61,295 nt of DNA, from the NCBI RefSeq assembly GCF_000382225.1, contig NZ_KB907821.1, forward strand, positions 1 through 61,295, read 5' to 3'. The position numbers and the translations under genes are program-made. This stretch comes from Hymenobacter aerophilus DSM 13606. Lineage in GTDB: Bacteria > Bacteroidota > Bacteroidia > Cytophagales > Hymenobacteraceae. Positions 24,727-32,305 of the stretch are shown one piece after another; the stretch's first letter is position 1, and each line of letters opens with the position of its first letter. The notes under the pieces were generated by a model that searched no databases, had not been told where the DNA came from, and saw nothing but the letters and a program-made list of their open reading frames with translations.

Positions 24727-25473
24727 ATGAAACAGCTGCTGACGGCCCTGTACCGATTTGCCCGGGAACTGCTGCGGGTGCTCTACCGGGGCCTGCGCCA
24801 AGTGCTGCGCGGCCATGGCCACCTGGTGGGCGTGCTGCTGCTGGGCATCGGTATTCCGTGGCTGATTTTCGTGAACGTAGCCGAGGATATCTGGGAAGAC
24901 GGGGGCTTTATCGGCGACCAGCCCATTCTGGAGTGGCTGCACGCCCGCCAGAGCCCCGGTCTCGACCAGCTGGCGCTGGCCTTCACGCAGGCCGGCGGAA
25001 CCACCATTATGTCGCTGGTAAGCCTGGGCATCGGTGGGCTGCTGCTGTGGCGGGGGCGAGGGGCGGCGGTGTGGTTTTTCGCTTTGTCGGTGGGCGGTGC
25101 GATGGCGCTCAACGTGGCGGCCAAGCTGCTGTTCGGGCGGCCCCGGCCGGCGCTCTGGGAGTCGATTGCGCCGGAGAAGTTCTACAGCTTTCCGAGCGGG
25201 CACGCCATGGGCTCGGCGGCGCTGGCGGCGGCACTGGCCTTTCTGGTGTGGCACACGCGCTGGCGCTGGCCGGTGGTGATAGTAGGCACGCTGTTCGCGC
25301 TGGGCGTGGGGCTGTCGCGCATGTATCTGGGCGTGCATTTTCCGTCCGATGTGCTGGCCGGCTGGTTTTGCTCGGTGGGCTGGGTGGCCAGCCTGCACAT
25401 CGTTTTCTCGCCCGATTTAGCCCAGCTGCGCACCTGGTGGCGCCAGGCGAAAAGCCGGGTATCGAGCTGGTGA
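24727..25473 (+). CDS. Membrane PAP2-superfamily phosphatase
   Basis: A 248-residue integral membrane phosphatase from ATG 24727. Membrane segments include HLVGVLLLGIGIPWLIFVNV, TTIMSLVSLGIGGLLLW, AAVWFFALSVGGAMALNVAA and VIVGTLFALGVGLSRMYLG. The PAP2 motifs are KLLFGRPRPALWE, YSFPSGHAMGSAALAAALAF and GLSRMYLGVHFPSDVLAGW, all with their catalytic Arg, His and Asp. It is of the lipid-phosphatase type (undecaprenyl-pyrophosphate or phosphatidate/PGP phosphatase), acting on lipid phosphates at the outer face of the inner membrane. Likely co-transcribed with the preceding PAP2 gene. Confidence 0.92.
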   Translation: MKQLLTALYRFARELLRVLYRGLRQVLRGHGHLVGVLLLGIGIPWLIFVNVAEDIWEDGGFIGDQPILEWLHARQSPGLDQLALAFTQAGGTTIMSLVSLGIGGLLLWRGRGAAVWFFALSVGGAMALNVAAKLLFGRPRPALWESIAPEKFYSFPSGHAMGSAALAAALAFLVWHTRWRWPVVIVGTLFALGVGLSRMYLGVHFPSDVLAGWFCSVGWVASLHIVFSPDLAQLRTWWRQAKSRVSSW

Positions 25474-25560
25474 CAGTGGCGCCGGCCCGGCCGGTGCGGC
25501 CAACATCGGGCCCGCCCGCCTCGTTGGAATGGTTTTGCGCGCCTCGTTTCTCTGCCTGCC

Positions 25561-26079
25561 ATGCCCACTGCCCCGCCCACCATCTGGACCATCGGCCACT
25601 CCACCCGCACCCCGGAGGAGTTTCTGGCCGCTTTGAATTCGTTTGAAATTGAGCTGCTCGTGGATGTGCGCCGCTATGCGGGCTCGCGCAAGTTTCCGCA
25701 CTTCAACCCCACCGAGCTGGCGGCCTACCTGCCCGCGGCCGGCATTGCCTACGAGCCTATGGTGGCGCTGGGCGGCCGCCGCAAGCCCCGGCCCGACTCG
25801 GCCAACACGGTGTGGCGCAGCGACTCGTTCCGCGGCTACGCCGACTACTCCGAAACCCCGCCTTTCGCCGAGGCGCTGACCCAACTGGCGGCCCTGGCCG
25901 AGCAGCGGCGTACGGCCTACATGTGCTCCGAGGCCGTGTGGTGGCGCTGCCATCGGGCCATCATTTCTGATTACCTCAAGGCCGGCGGCTGGACGGTTAT
26001 GCACATTATGAAAGCCGGCGTGGCCGTCGAGCACCCCTTCACCGCCCCTTACCTCGAAACGCACCAAGTGAGGCAGTGA
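25561..26079 (+). CDS. DUF488 protein
   Basis: A 172-residue DUF488-family protein from ATG 25561. Family marks are IWTIGHSTRTPEEFLAAL at the N-terminus, LLVDVRRYAGSRKFPHFNP, MVALGGRRKPRPDS and the Cys motif YMCSEAVWWRCHRAIISDYL (CxExxxxxCHR). The biochemical role of the family is not known; the conserved Cys/His set hints at a metal or thiol chemistry. The C-terminus (THQVRQ, TGA) is already inside the GTGAATGA word array that separates it from the convergent hydrolase gene. Confidence 0.92.
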   Translation: MPTAPPTIWTIGHSTRTPEEFLAALNSFEIELLVDVRRYAGSRKFPHFNPTELAAYLPAAGIAYEPMVALGGRRKPRPDSANTVWRSDSFRGYADYSETPPFAEALTQLAALAEQRRTAYMCSEAVWWRCHRAIISDYLKAGGWTVMHIMKAGVAVEHPFTAPYLETHQVRQ

Positions 26080-26180
26080 ATGAGTGAACAAGCGAATGAG
26101 CTGACCGCTCAGTGGCTGTTTGCGGCAACTTTCCTCATTCACCAAGTCACCAAATCACTCATTCACCGCTTCACCCACCA
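26065..26180. repeat. Inverted GTGAATGA word array between convergent genes
   Basis: Left words (gtgaggcagtgaatgagtga, acaagcgaatgagc) pair with right words (ctcattcaccaagtcaccaa, atcactcattcaccgcttca). Both flanking genes end inside it: DUF488 with CAG TGA and the hydrolase with GAG TGA. Confidence 0.85.
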
Positions 26181-27111
26181 TCTCGCCCCGGATAAAGCGG
26201 GCGACCAGGGCGGGCTGGGTAATGGGCAGCATGTGGCCGCCTTCAATCAGCTGGAGAGTGGCGCCGGGTACTTTTTCGGCCAGCAGCCGGCCGTTGGCCT
26301 GCCAGTCGAGCACGGCGTCGTGGCGGCCGTAGAGCACGCGCACAGGTAGCTGGAGCTCGGGCAGGCGGGCGGTGAGGGCGGGCAGGTTATCGGGCAGCGC
26401 CTCCAGGTCGGCAATGGTGTTCAGGAACTGGGCCGGCTGCAGGCTGAGCATGCCGCCGGCCTTGGTAGCGTAGTCGCGGGGCGGAATTTCGGGCCGGAAC
26501 AGCGCCTGCATTACCTGGGGGCTGCGGCGCATCGAAAGGGGCGTGGCCACCGTCCAGGCTACCAGCTGCCGCTGCCACTGCCTTGGAATCAGCAGGCGCT
26601 GGAAGATGGCGGGCACCGTTTCGGGCAGTGCCACGAGGGGCGCGATGAGCGCCAGCCCGGCTACTTTGTGGGGGTGATGAAGGGCCAGCGCCAAAGCCAC
26701 GGCGCCACCCAGCGAGTGGCCCACCACCAGCGGCCGGTCCAGCGCCAGCTTGTCGATCAGCGCAGCCAGCGTATCGGCCTGGCTCAGCAAATCGGCGCGG
26801 GCGGGCCGCTCGGAGTAGCCCGAGCCCGGCCGGTCGACGACGACGACCCGGTAATCGGCCGCCAGCCGCTCTGCCACGCCGTAGTTGAACTGGCCCATCT
26901 GCCCGCCCAGCCCGTGCACGAGCAGCAGCACCGGCCCCGCGCCCTGCTCGCGCACGTGCAGCCGTCCGCCGGGCAAATCCACGAACGAGCCGCTGGGCGG
27001 CAGCGCGGCCCGCACCTTGCGGGCCGTATGGTGCGTGAACAGCACCAGCCCGGCCAGCGTCGCGCCGCTGAGCGCCAAGGCCGAATAAGCAGTTTTTTTA
27101 AGAAGCGTCAT
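26155..27111 (-). CDS. Alpha/beta hydrolase with N-terminal membrane anchor
   Basis: A 318-residue hydrolase. Residues 8-28 (YSALALSGATLAGLVLFTHH) form an uncleaved signal/anchor helix. The hydrolase core has LLLVHGLGGQMGQFNYG near 65, VVVDRPGSGYSERP near 92, nucleophile Ser in VVGHSLGGAVALALAL near 130, Asp in VLYGRHDAVLDW and His in IEGGHMLPITQP. No lid features point to a specific substrate; relatives include haloalkane dehalogenase- and esterase-like enzymes. The last residues (GEAVNE) are encoded within the inverted word array. Confidence 0.88.
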   Translation of the reverse strand: MTLLKKTAYSALALSGATLAGLVLFTHHTARKVRAALPPSGSFVDLPGGRLHVREQGAGPVLLLVHGLGGQMGQFNYGVAERLAADYRVVVVDRPGSGYSERPARADLLSQADTLAALIDKLALDRPLVVGHSLGGAVALALALHHPHKVAGLALIAPLVALPETVPAIFQRLLIPRQWQRQLVAWTVATPLSMRRSPQVMQALFRPEIPPRDYATKAGGMLSLQPAQFLNTIADLEALPDNLPALTARLPELQLPVRVLYGRHDAVLDWQANGRLLAEKVPGATLQLIEGGHMLPITQPALVARFIRGEMVGEAVNE

Positions 27112-27112
27112 A

Positions 27113-27180
27113 TGTTTGGAGCTGTTAGCTGAGAGCTGTTTGGAGCTTTTAGCTGAAAGCTGCTAGCTGTCAGCTTTTCT
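27113..27180. repeat. GTTAGCTG word array upstream of the hydrolase
   Basis: ggagctgttagctgagagct, gcttttagctgaaagctgct, agctgtcagc: degenerate words of the AGCTAAC family, directly before the hydrolase start codon (reverse strand). Confidence 0.65.
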
Positions 27181-27186
27181 TGAAAA

Positions 27187-27281
27187 CGTCGTTCGGGGCA
27201 GCGCGAATGATTGCGCGTGCAGTCGTTGCAATAATACTTCAACATCGGCCCGCGCGATTCTTCGCGCTGCTCAGAACGACA
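27187..27281. repeat. Hairpin element H3 (GTCAT-family, degenerate)
   Basis: Arms gtcgttcggggcagcgcgaa and ttcgcgctgctcagaacgac with inner CGCGCGATTC; several mismatches in the left arm mark it as an older copy of the family. Confidence 0.75.
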
Positions 27282-27291
27282 CCCGTACTTT

Positions 27292-27355
27292 CCCTAATCC
27301 CTAATCCCTAATCCCTAATCCCTAATCCCTAATCCCTAATCCCTAATCCCTAATC
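27292..27355. repeat. (CCCTAAT)9 tandem heptamer
   Basis: Nine exact or near-exact CCCTAAT units ending directly at the stop codon of the flavin monooxygenase gene (TAG at 27356-27358, reverse strand). Confidence 0.95.
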
Positions 27356-28843
27356 CTAACCACCCGGCAGCACCCCGGCCGGGCCGAGTTGCAGGGTACC
27401 GTCGTTGATGCGGGTGTAGCGGATGTTGAGCAGGTCTTTGAGGTAGTTTTGGTGCACGAACCAGGGGCGGCGGGCGCCCTGCCGGGGCAGCTCGCCGGTG
27501 GCCCGTTGCACGTAGCCCGACGAGAAATCGAGCAGTGGGCGGGCCTCCAGGCCAGGGGGCCGGCGGGGCACGGCAATGGCGAGGTGGCGGCGGTCGAGGT
27601 AGCGCAGCAGGCGGCAGAAGTAGTTGGCCGTCAGGTCCACTTTCAGGGTCCAGGAGGCGTTGGTGTAGCCGAATGCCATAATCAGGTTGGGCACGCCCGA
27701 AAGCATCATGCCGCGGTAGCTGAGCGTATCGGCCGGCCGCACCGGCTGGCCATCAACCAAAAGCGTGATGCCGCCCAGGATTTTGATTTTCAGGCCCGTG
27801 GCCAGCACCACCAAATCGGCGGGCAGCTCGCGGCCCGATTTCAGGAGCAGGCCGCCGGGTGTAAACCGCTCGATTTCGTCGGTCACTACCGTGGCCTGCC
27901 CCTTGCGAATGGCGCGAAACAGGTCGCCGTCGGGCACCAGGCACACGCGCTGGTCCCAGGGATTGTAGCGCGGCGTAAAGTGGGTGGCCACATCATAATC
28001 GGGGCCGAGCTGGCGGGCGGCGAGGCCCACGAGCTGCCGCTTGGCCTGGGCCGGACGCAGGCGCGCCAGCGCGTACAGGCCGATTTGCACCAGCACGTTC
28101 TTCCAGCGGGTGAGGTGGTGGGCCAGCCGGCCGGGCAGGTAGTGGCGCAGGCGGTTGGCAATTTTATCCTCGGAAGGCTGGCTGACTACAAACGACGGGG
28201 AGCGTTGCAGCATGGTCACGTGGGCGGCGGTTTGGGCCATGGCCGGCACCAGCGTAACGGCCGTGGCGCCGCTGCCCAGCACTACCACCTGCTGGCCGGT
28301 GTAGTCGAGGTTTGCGGGCCAGAACTGGGGCTGCACGATGCGGCCCGCGAAGTCGGCCTCGCCGGCAAATTCGGGCCGGTGGGCCTGCTCGTAGTTGTAG
28401 TAGCCGCTGCAGGCGTACAGAAACCGGGCCCGCAGCGTGCGGGGCTGCCCCGCGTGCTCCACCGTCACCGTCCAGCAGGCCTCCGCGCTCGACCACGCGG
28501 CCTCAACTACTTTGTGGTTGAAGCGGATGTGTTGAGTTATGCCGGCCTCGTTGGCCGTTTCGTGCAGATAGGCCAGGATGGCGGGGCCGTCGGCAATGGC
28601 CTTGGGGTTGGTCCAGGGCTTGAAGGCGTAGCCCAGCGTGTGCATGTCGGAATCGGAGCGCACGCCCGGATAGCGGAACAGGTCCCAGGTACCGCCCAGG
28701 GCTTCGCGGGCCTCCAGAATCTGGTAGGTTTTGCCGGGGCAGCGCCGTTGCAGCACGTGCGCCGCCCCAATACCCGACAGGCCCGCACCCACAATCAGCA
28801 CGTCGAGCAACTCGTTTTCGGTTTCCATAACCACTGGTTTCAT
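27356..28843 (-). CDS. Flavin-containing monooxygenase (Baeyer-Villiger type)
   Basis: A 495-residue FAD/NADPH monooxygenase from ATG 28843; ATG 28828 is also possible. The FAD Rossmann motif is VLIVGAGLSGIGAAHVLQRR near 15-35, then GGTWDLFRYPGVRSDSDMHTLGYAFKPW, which matches the GGTW...YPG...D region of Baeyer-Villiger/flavin monooxygenases, and the NADPH motif VVVLGSGATAVTLVPAMA near 190. VVLATGLKIKILGG is the conserved ATG motif. It lacks the exact BVMO fingerprint FxGxxxHxxxWP (here FAGRIVQPQFWP), so it belongs to the related EthA-like group. Substrates would be ketones, thioethers or hydrophobic drugs. Divergent from the two-component genes. Confidence 0.9.
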   Translation of the reverse strand: MKPVVMETENELLDVLIVGAGLSGIGAAHVLQRRCPGKTYQILEAREALGGTWDLFRYPGVRSDSDMHTLGYAFKPWTNPKAIADGPAILAYLHETANEAGITQHIRFNHKVVEAAWSSAEACWTVTVEHAGQPRTLRARFLYACSGYYNYEQAHRPEFAGEADFAGRIVQPQFWPANLDYTGQQVVVLGSGATAVTLVPAMAQTAAHVTMLQRSPSFVVSQPSEDKIANRLRHYLPGRLAHHLTRWKNVLVQIGLYALARLRPAQAKRQLVGLAARQLGPDYDVATHFTPRYNPWDQRVCLVPDGDLFRAIRKGQATVVTDEIERFTPGGLLLKSGRELPADLVVLATGLKIKILGGITLLVDGQPVRPADTLSYRGMMLSGVPNLIMAFGYTNASWTLKVDLTANYFCRLLRYLDRRHLAIAVPRRPPGLEARPLLDFSSGYVQRATGELPRQGARRPWFVHQNYLKDLLNIRYTRINDGTLQLGPAGVLPGG

Positions 28844-29083
28844 GGGTGGTAAGATAGGGGAGCTCAAACGTTATTTCGCATTGCTGCGGCCCAAGGATTC
28901 TCCGGGCAACATTCTTCGGGTGATGCTGCTGGGCCCGTGGTGTACACTCCCGGGCAGCTCCGGCGGCCGGCGGCGCAACACCTGCCGGGCGGCAGTAAGC
29001 TAAGTTTCTTCAGATTTACGTCAGATTTGCACGCTTCCTTCGCCCAAAACGCCCGCACCGGCGCGGGCGAATTTCCATCTGCT
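28844..29083. promoter_or_regulatory. Divergent promoter region with CAGATTT direct repeat
   Basis: The region between the monooxygenase and the response-regulator gene. CAGATTT occurs at 29011-29017 and 29022-29028, an 11-base period on one DNA face, and CAGATTTG overlaps a -7-like position about 55 bases before the regulator ATG. This is a candidate binding site for the OmpR-type regulator next door. Confidence 0.45.
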
Positions 29084-29764
29084 ATGAAACTGCTCCTTGT
29101 TGAAGACGAACCGGCACTCCGCAATACGCTGGTCGATTATCTGCGCCAGAGTAGTTACGTGTGCGAGGTGGCCGGCTCCTTTGAGCAGGCGTTGGAGAAA
29201 ATCAAGCTCTACGATTACGACTGCGTGGTACTCGACCTGACGCTGCCCGGCGCCGGCAACGGCCTCGACCTGCTGCGTACGCTCAAGGCCGACGGCTCGC
29301 GGGCCGGCGTGCTCATCGTCTCGGCCCGCGCCGCCCTCGACGACCGCCTGACCGGCCTCGACCTGGGCGCCGACGATTACCTGACCAAGCCCTTCCATCT
29401 GGCCGAGCTGAACTCGCGGCTGCGGGCCATTATCCGGCGGCGGCAGTTTCAGGGCCAACCCCATATTGCGTTCCGCGACCTGCTGGTGTGGCCCGAACAG
29501 GCCGAGGTGTTCGTGCGCGAGCAGGCCCTCACGCTCACCCGCAAAGAGTATGATTTGCTGCTATTTCTGCTGGCCAACCCCAACCGCGTGCTGACCAAGG
29601 AAGCCATTGCCGAGCACCTGTGCGGCGACGCTGTGGACGTGGCCGACTCGTTCGACTTTATCTATACCCACCTGAAAAACCTGCGCAAAAAGCTCCAGGA
29701 AAAAGGCGCCGACAACTATATCCGCACCATGTACGGCGTGGGCTATAAGCTGAGCGTTGAATAG
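29084..29764 (+). CDS. OmpR-family response regulator
   Basis: A 226-residue regulator from ATG 29084 (MKLLLVEDEPALRNTLVDYL). Receiver domain 1-120 with acidic pair ED at 7-8, phosphoacceptor Asp in CVVLDLTLPG near 52, Ser in LIVSARAALDD and Lys in YLTKPFHLAEL. The winged-helix output domain follows (LTLTRKEYDLLLFLLANPNRVLTKEAIAEHL, then IYTHLKNLRKKL and IRTMYGVGYKL). The kinase gene starts 60 bases downstream, so the two form one system. The short gap holds an AGCTAAC inverted word array. Confidence 0.95.
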   Translation: MKLLLVEDEPALRNTLVDYLRQSSYVCEVAGSFEQALEKIKLYDYDCVVLDLTLPGAGNGLDLLRTLKADGSRAGVLIVSARAALDDRLTGLDLGADDYLTKPFHLAELNSRLRAIIRRRQFQGQPHIAFRDLLVWPEQAEVFVREQALTLTRKEYDLLLFLLANPNRVLTKEAIAEHLCGDAVDVADSFDFIYTHLKNLRKKLQEKGADNYIRTMYGVGYKLSVE

Positions 29765-29765
29765 C

Positions 29766-29824
29766 TTTTTAAGCTGTTAGCTGAGAGCTTTCGTTCATTC
29801 AGCTAACAGCTAACAGCTAACCAA
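29766..29824. repeat. AGCTAAC inverted word array between regulator and kinase
   Basis: aagctgttagctgagagctt pairs with agctaacagctaacagcta; it fills the whole gap and ends four bases before the kinase ATG, so it probably forms a hairpin in the shared message and covers the ribosome-binding region. Confidence 0.8.
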
Positions 29825-31084
29825 ATGAAGCTGCTCACCAAAACCAACCGCTATTACCTGCTGCTGACGACCGGGCTGTTTGTGCTGGCGGGAGTGGGGC
29901 TGTACTATGGTTTTTACGCCGCCCTGCGGCACGAGGTGGAGGAACAGCTCGATAACGCCCGGCTGCACCTGGAGCGGCGGGCCGCCACCGGCCAGGCGCT
30001 GCCCCCAACGCCCTTCGAGTACCAGCTCAGCGTGAGCCCGCGCCCCCGGCCGCTGGGATTCCGCGACACGCTGCTGCTCGACCCCACCGAGGACGAAATG
30101 GTGCCGCATCGGCAGCTTACGTTTCGGCTGGCGGTGCAGGGCCGCCCGGCCTGGGTGACGCTGCGCAAGTCGCTGGTGGAAACCGACGATGTGCTGGAAG
30201 TGGTGCTGACGGTGCTGCTGACGGTGCTGGCCGTGCTGCTGCTGAGCGTGGTGGTGCTCAACCGCTGGCTGGCCAACCGCCTGTGGGGACCGTTCCGGGC
30301 CACGCTGGGGGCGCTGCGAAGCTACGGGGTGCAGGAGCACCGGGTGCTGGAATTCGCGCCCGTGGATATCGATGAGTTTGCCGAGCTCAACCAGGTGCTC
30401 ACCCGCTTCACCCGCCGCCTGGTGGCCGACTACGAGGCCATGCGCGAGTTCACGGCCAACGCTGCCCACGAAACTCAGACGCCGCTGGCCATCATGCAGG
30501 CCCAGCTGGAGCAGCTGCTGCAACTGCCCGAAATGGCCAATCCGCAGCTGGCTGGCCTTGTTACCGAACTGTACCAGGCCACTCGCCGCCTTTCGCGCCT
30601 GCACCAGGCCCTCACGCTGCTCAGCAAAATCGAGAACCGGCAGTTTGCCCCGCCCGCTGCCCCGCTGGCGCTGGCCCCGCTGCTGCGCGATAAAGCCCGG
30701 CAGCTGGAGCCCCTGCTCGATGCCCGGGGCCTCACGCTAAACCTGCACCTGGGCGCCGAGCCCGCCGGCCTGCATCTGCACCCCGGCCTGGCCGATTCGC
30801 TGGTGCACAATCTGCTGCAGAACGCCATCAAGCACAATGTGGCCGGCGGTTTTATCGAGGTGCAGCTCAGCCCCGAAGCGCTGCAAATCAGCAATTCGGG
30901 CCGACCGCTCAGCGGCAATCCGGCCCGGTTCTTCGAGCGGTTCCAGAAGCACGATGCCGCCTCCGCTTCGCCCGGTTTGGGGCTCTCCATTGTCGAGCAA
31001 ATCGGCCGCTACTACGGTTTCCGGATGAGCTACACGTTCGAGTCCAGCGGTGCCATCCACACGTTACGGGTGGCGTTTGCCTGA
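29825..31084 (+). CDS. Sensor histidine kinase
   Basis: A 419-residue membrane kinase. Membrane helices lie at 10-32 (YYLLLTTGLFVLAGVGLYYGF) and 125-147 (VLEVVLTVLLTVLAVLLLSVV), with a ~90-residue periplasmic sensor between them. The dimerisation/phosphoacceptor helix has FTANAAHETQTPLAIMQ near 205-220, with the His of the H-box in the HETQTPL form usual in Bacteroidota. The ATPase domain shows the N-box VHNLLQNAIKHN, a G1 region reduced to LQISNSGRPLS and a G2 GLGLSIVEQI. It works with the preceding regulator; the stimulus is unknown. The 3' neighbour is convergent. Confidence 0.94.
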   Translation: MKLLTKTNRYYLLLTTGLFVLAGVGLYYGFYAALRHEVEEQLDNARLHLERRAATGQALPPTPFEYQLSVSPRPRPLGFRDTLLLDPTEDEMVPHRQLTFRLAVQGRPAWVTLRKSLVETDDVLEVVLTVLLTVLAVLLLSVVVLNRWLANRLWGPFRATLGALRSYGVQEHRVLEFAPVDIDEFAELNQVLTRFTRRLVADYEAMREFTANAAHETQTPLAIMQAQLEQLLQLPEMANPQLAGLVTELYQATRRLSRLHQALTLLSKIENRQFAPPAAPLALAPLLRDKARQLEPLLDARGLTLNLHLGAEPAGLHLHPGLADSLVHNLLQNAIKHNVAGGFIEVQLSPEALQISNSGRPLSGNPARFFERFQKHDAASASPGLGLSIVEQIGRYYGFRMSYTFESSGAIHTLRVAFA

Positions 31085-31099
31085 GGCGCACCGGGCGGC

Positions 31100-32125
31100 T
31101 TACACAGTGTCGTGGCCCTCGGCGCTTAACTCGCGCAGCAGCTGGCGCAGGCCGGCGGGCTCTTGCAGCAGCCGCAGCACCTGGGCCAGGTATTCGGCTT
31201 CGGCTTTCAAATGGCGCTTTAGCTGGCGGATTTCCTGCTCACGCTTCTTGCCGGTGGTGGCGCTGAAGCCGTTTTCGCCGTACTGCAGCGCCTGAATCTG
31301 CTGTTTCAGCTCGGTTTGCTGCTGCTGCAGGGCCTGGGTGTAGCGCGCCAGCAGCGTGTCGTCGGTGGGGTTGGCGGGAGTGGTTTCGGCCAGCAGCTGG
31401 AGCAGCGTGTAGAGGTCGTTGGCTTCGTAGGCCTCCGTGATGCGCTGCATGAGCTGGGTGCGCTGGCCGTGGGTGCTTACGTCGCGGCTCAGGTCGGGAT
31501 GATGGGCGCGGGCCAGCTGGCGGTACAGGGTTTTGGTGTTGGCCAGCAGCGCCTGCTGCTGGCTTTGCGCGGCCTGGGCGGCGGCTTCGGCGGCCCGCTG
31601 CTGCTTGGTTTTGCGCCGGGCCCGTGCCGCCTCGGCCGCCTGTTCGTGCGGCGCCCGGCCGGCCGTAGCAGGTTCCGGCGCGGCGGCTGGCTCAGGCGTT
31701 TTGGCCTCGGGTGCTTCCTCGTCGTCCTCATCAGCGCGCCGCCGCGGGGCGTATTTGCGCAGAATTTCGGCCGCATCCTCCCCGAACCGGTCCTGCAGAG
31801 TGCGGGCGTTGCCCAGCAGCAGGGCCGTAATCTGTGCTTCCTCCAGGCGGCTGAAGTAGCCCAGCAGCAGGGCTTCTTCCAGAGGGACAAACAGCGCCTG
31901 CCGGGCCTGCACTACGGTTTCGGCCGCCGGGCCCACCTGCTGCCAGTAGCGGCGGCGCGCCTCCGCCTGCTCCGCCTTCAGCTCGTGCAGCCGCTGCCGC
32001 AGCCCTTCCACCCGCGCTACTGCCTCGGCAAAGGCCTGCTGCGCCGGCGTACCGGGCGCCGCCGAGGCCACAGCGGGCAGGGAGTTGGCAGCCGGAAGGT
32101 CGGTGTAGGGATTGTGCAGGTGCAT
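31100..32125 (-). CDS. J-domain-like coiled-coil protein
   Basis: A 341-residue protein from ATG 32125. Residues 30-65 and 280-330 are charged coiled coils (VEGLRQRLHELKAEQAEARR; KKREQEIRQLKRHLKAEAEY). A low-complexity linker (about 130-190, Glu/Ala/Pro/Lys-rich) precedes LYRQLARAHHPDLSRDVSTHG at 200-218, where HPD at 209-211 is the J-domain signature, followed by LMQRITEAYEANDLYTLLQLL. It resembles DnaJ-like proteins of Bacteroidota that may stimulate an Hsp70; the partner cannot be named. A TACCTTTG box is 22 bases upstream and directly abuts hairpin H4. Confidence 0.82.
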   Translation of the reverse strand: MHLHNPYTDLPAANSLPAVASAAPGTPAQQAFAEAVARVEGLRQRLHELKAEQAEARRRYWQQVGPAAETVVQARQALFVPLEEALLLGYFSRLEEAQITALLLGNARTLQDRFGEDAAEILRKYAPRRRADEDDEEAPEAKTPEPAAAPEPATAGRAPHEQAAEAARARRKTKQQRAAEAAAQAAQSQQQALLANTKTLYRQLARAHHPDLSRDVSTHGQRTQLMQRITEAYEANDLYTLLQLLAETTPANPTDDTLLARYTQALQQQQTELKQQIQALQYGENGFSATTGKKREQEIRQLKRHLKAEAEYLAQVLRLLQEPAGLRQLLRELSAEGHDTV

Positions 32126-32146
32126 GGTTGGCGGTATGAGGGACGG

Positions 32147-32154
32147 CAAAGGTA
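32147..32154 (-). promoter_or_regulatory. -7 box (TACCTTTG) of the J-domain gene
   Basis: Exact TAnnTTTG on the reverse strand. The base pair next to it begins hairpin H4, so any -33 element lies inside the hairpin. Confidence 0.6.
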
Positions 32155-32253
32155 CTGTCATCCTGCGCTTGCGAAGCACCTTATAAAGCTTGAGCTGCCA
32201 TGACAACCGCGCGTTTTAGCGGGATAAGCTCCTTCGCAAGCGCAGGATGACAG
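32155..32253. repeat. Hairpin element H4 (GTCAT-family)
   Basis: Left arm CTGTCATCCTGCGCTTGCGA..., right arm ...TCGCAAGCGCAGGATGACAG, with inner AGCACCTTATAAAGCT. Compared with H7 two arm positions differ, each with a matching change in the opposite arm. Confidence 0.92.
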
Positions 32254-32257
32254 AGGT

Positions 32258-32305
32258 TTCCTCACATTCACCAAATCACCAAACCGCCAAACCACCAAAT
32301 CACCG
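32258..32305. repeat. TCACCAAA word array abutting the HDAC-family stop
   Basis: cctcacattcaccaaatcac, caaaccgccaaaccaccaaa, tcaccg: degenerate 8-10 base words ending at the TAG stop (32306-32308, reverse strand). Confidence 0.75.

Noticed and set aside
27389..28852. 487-residue forward frame over the monooxygenase
   Set aside because: Shadow frame with repeated Gly/Val/His/Gln composition; the reverse frame has clear FAD and NADPH motifs.
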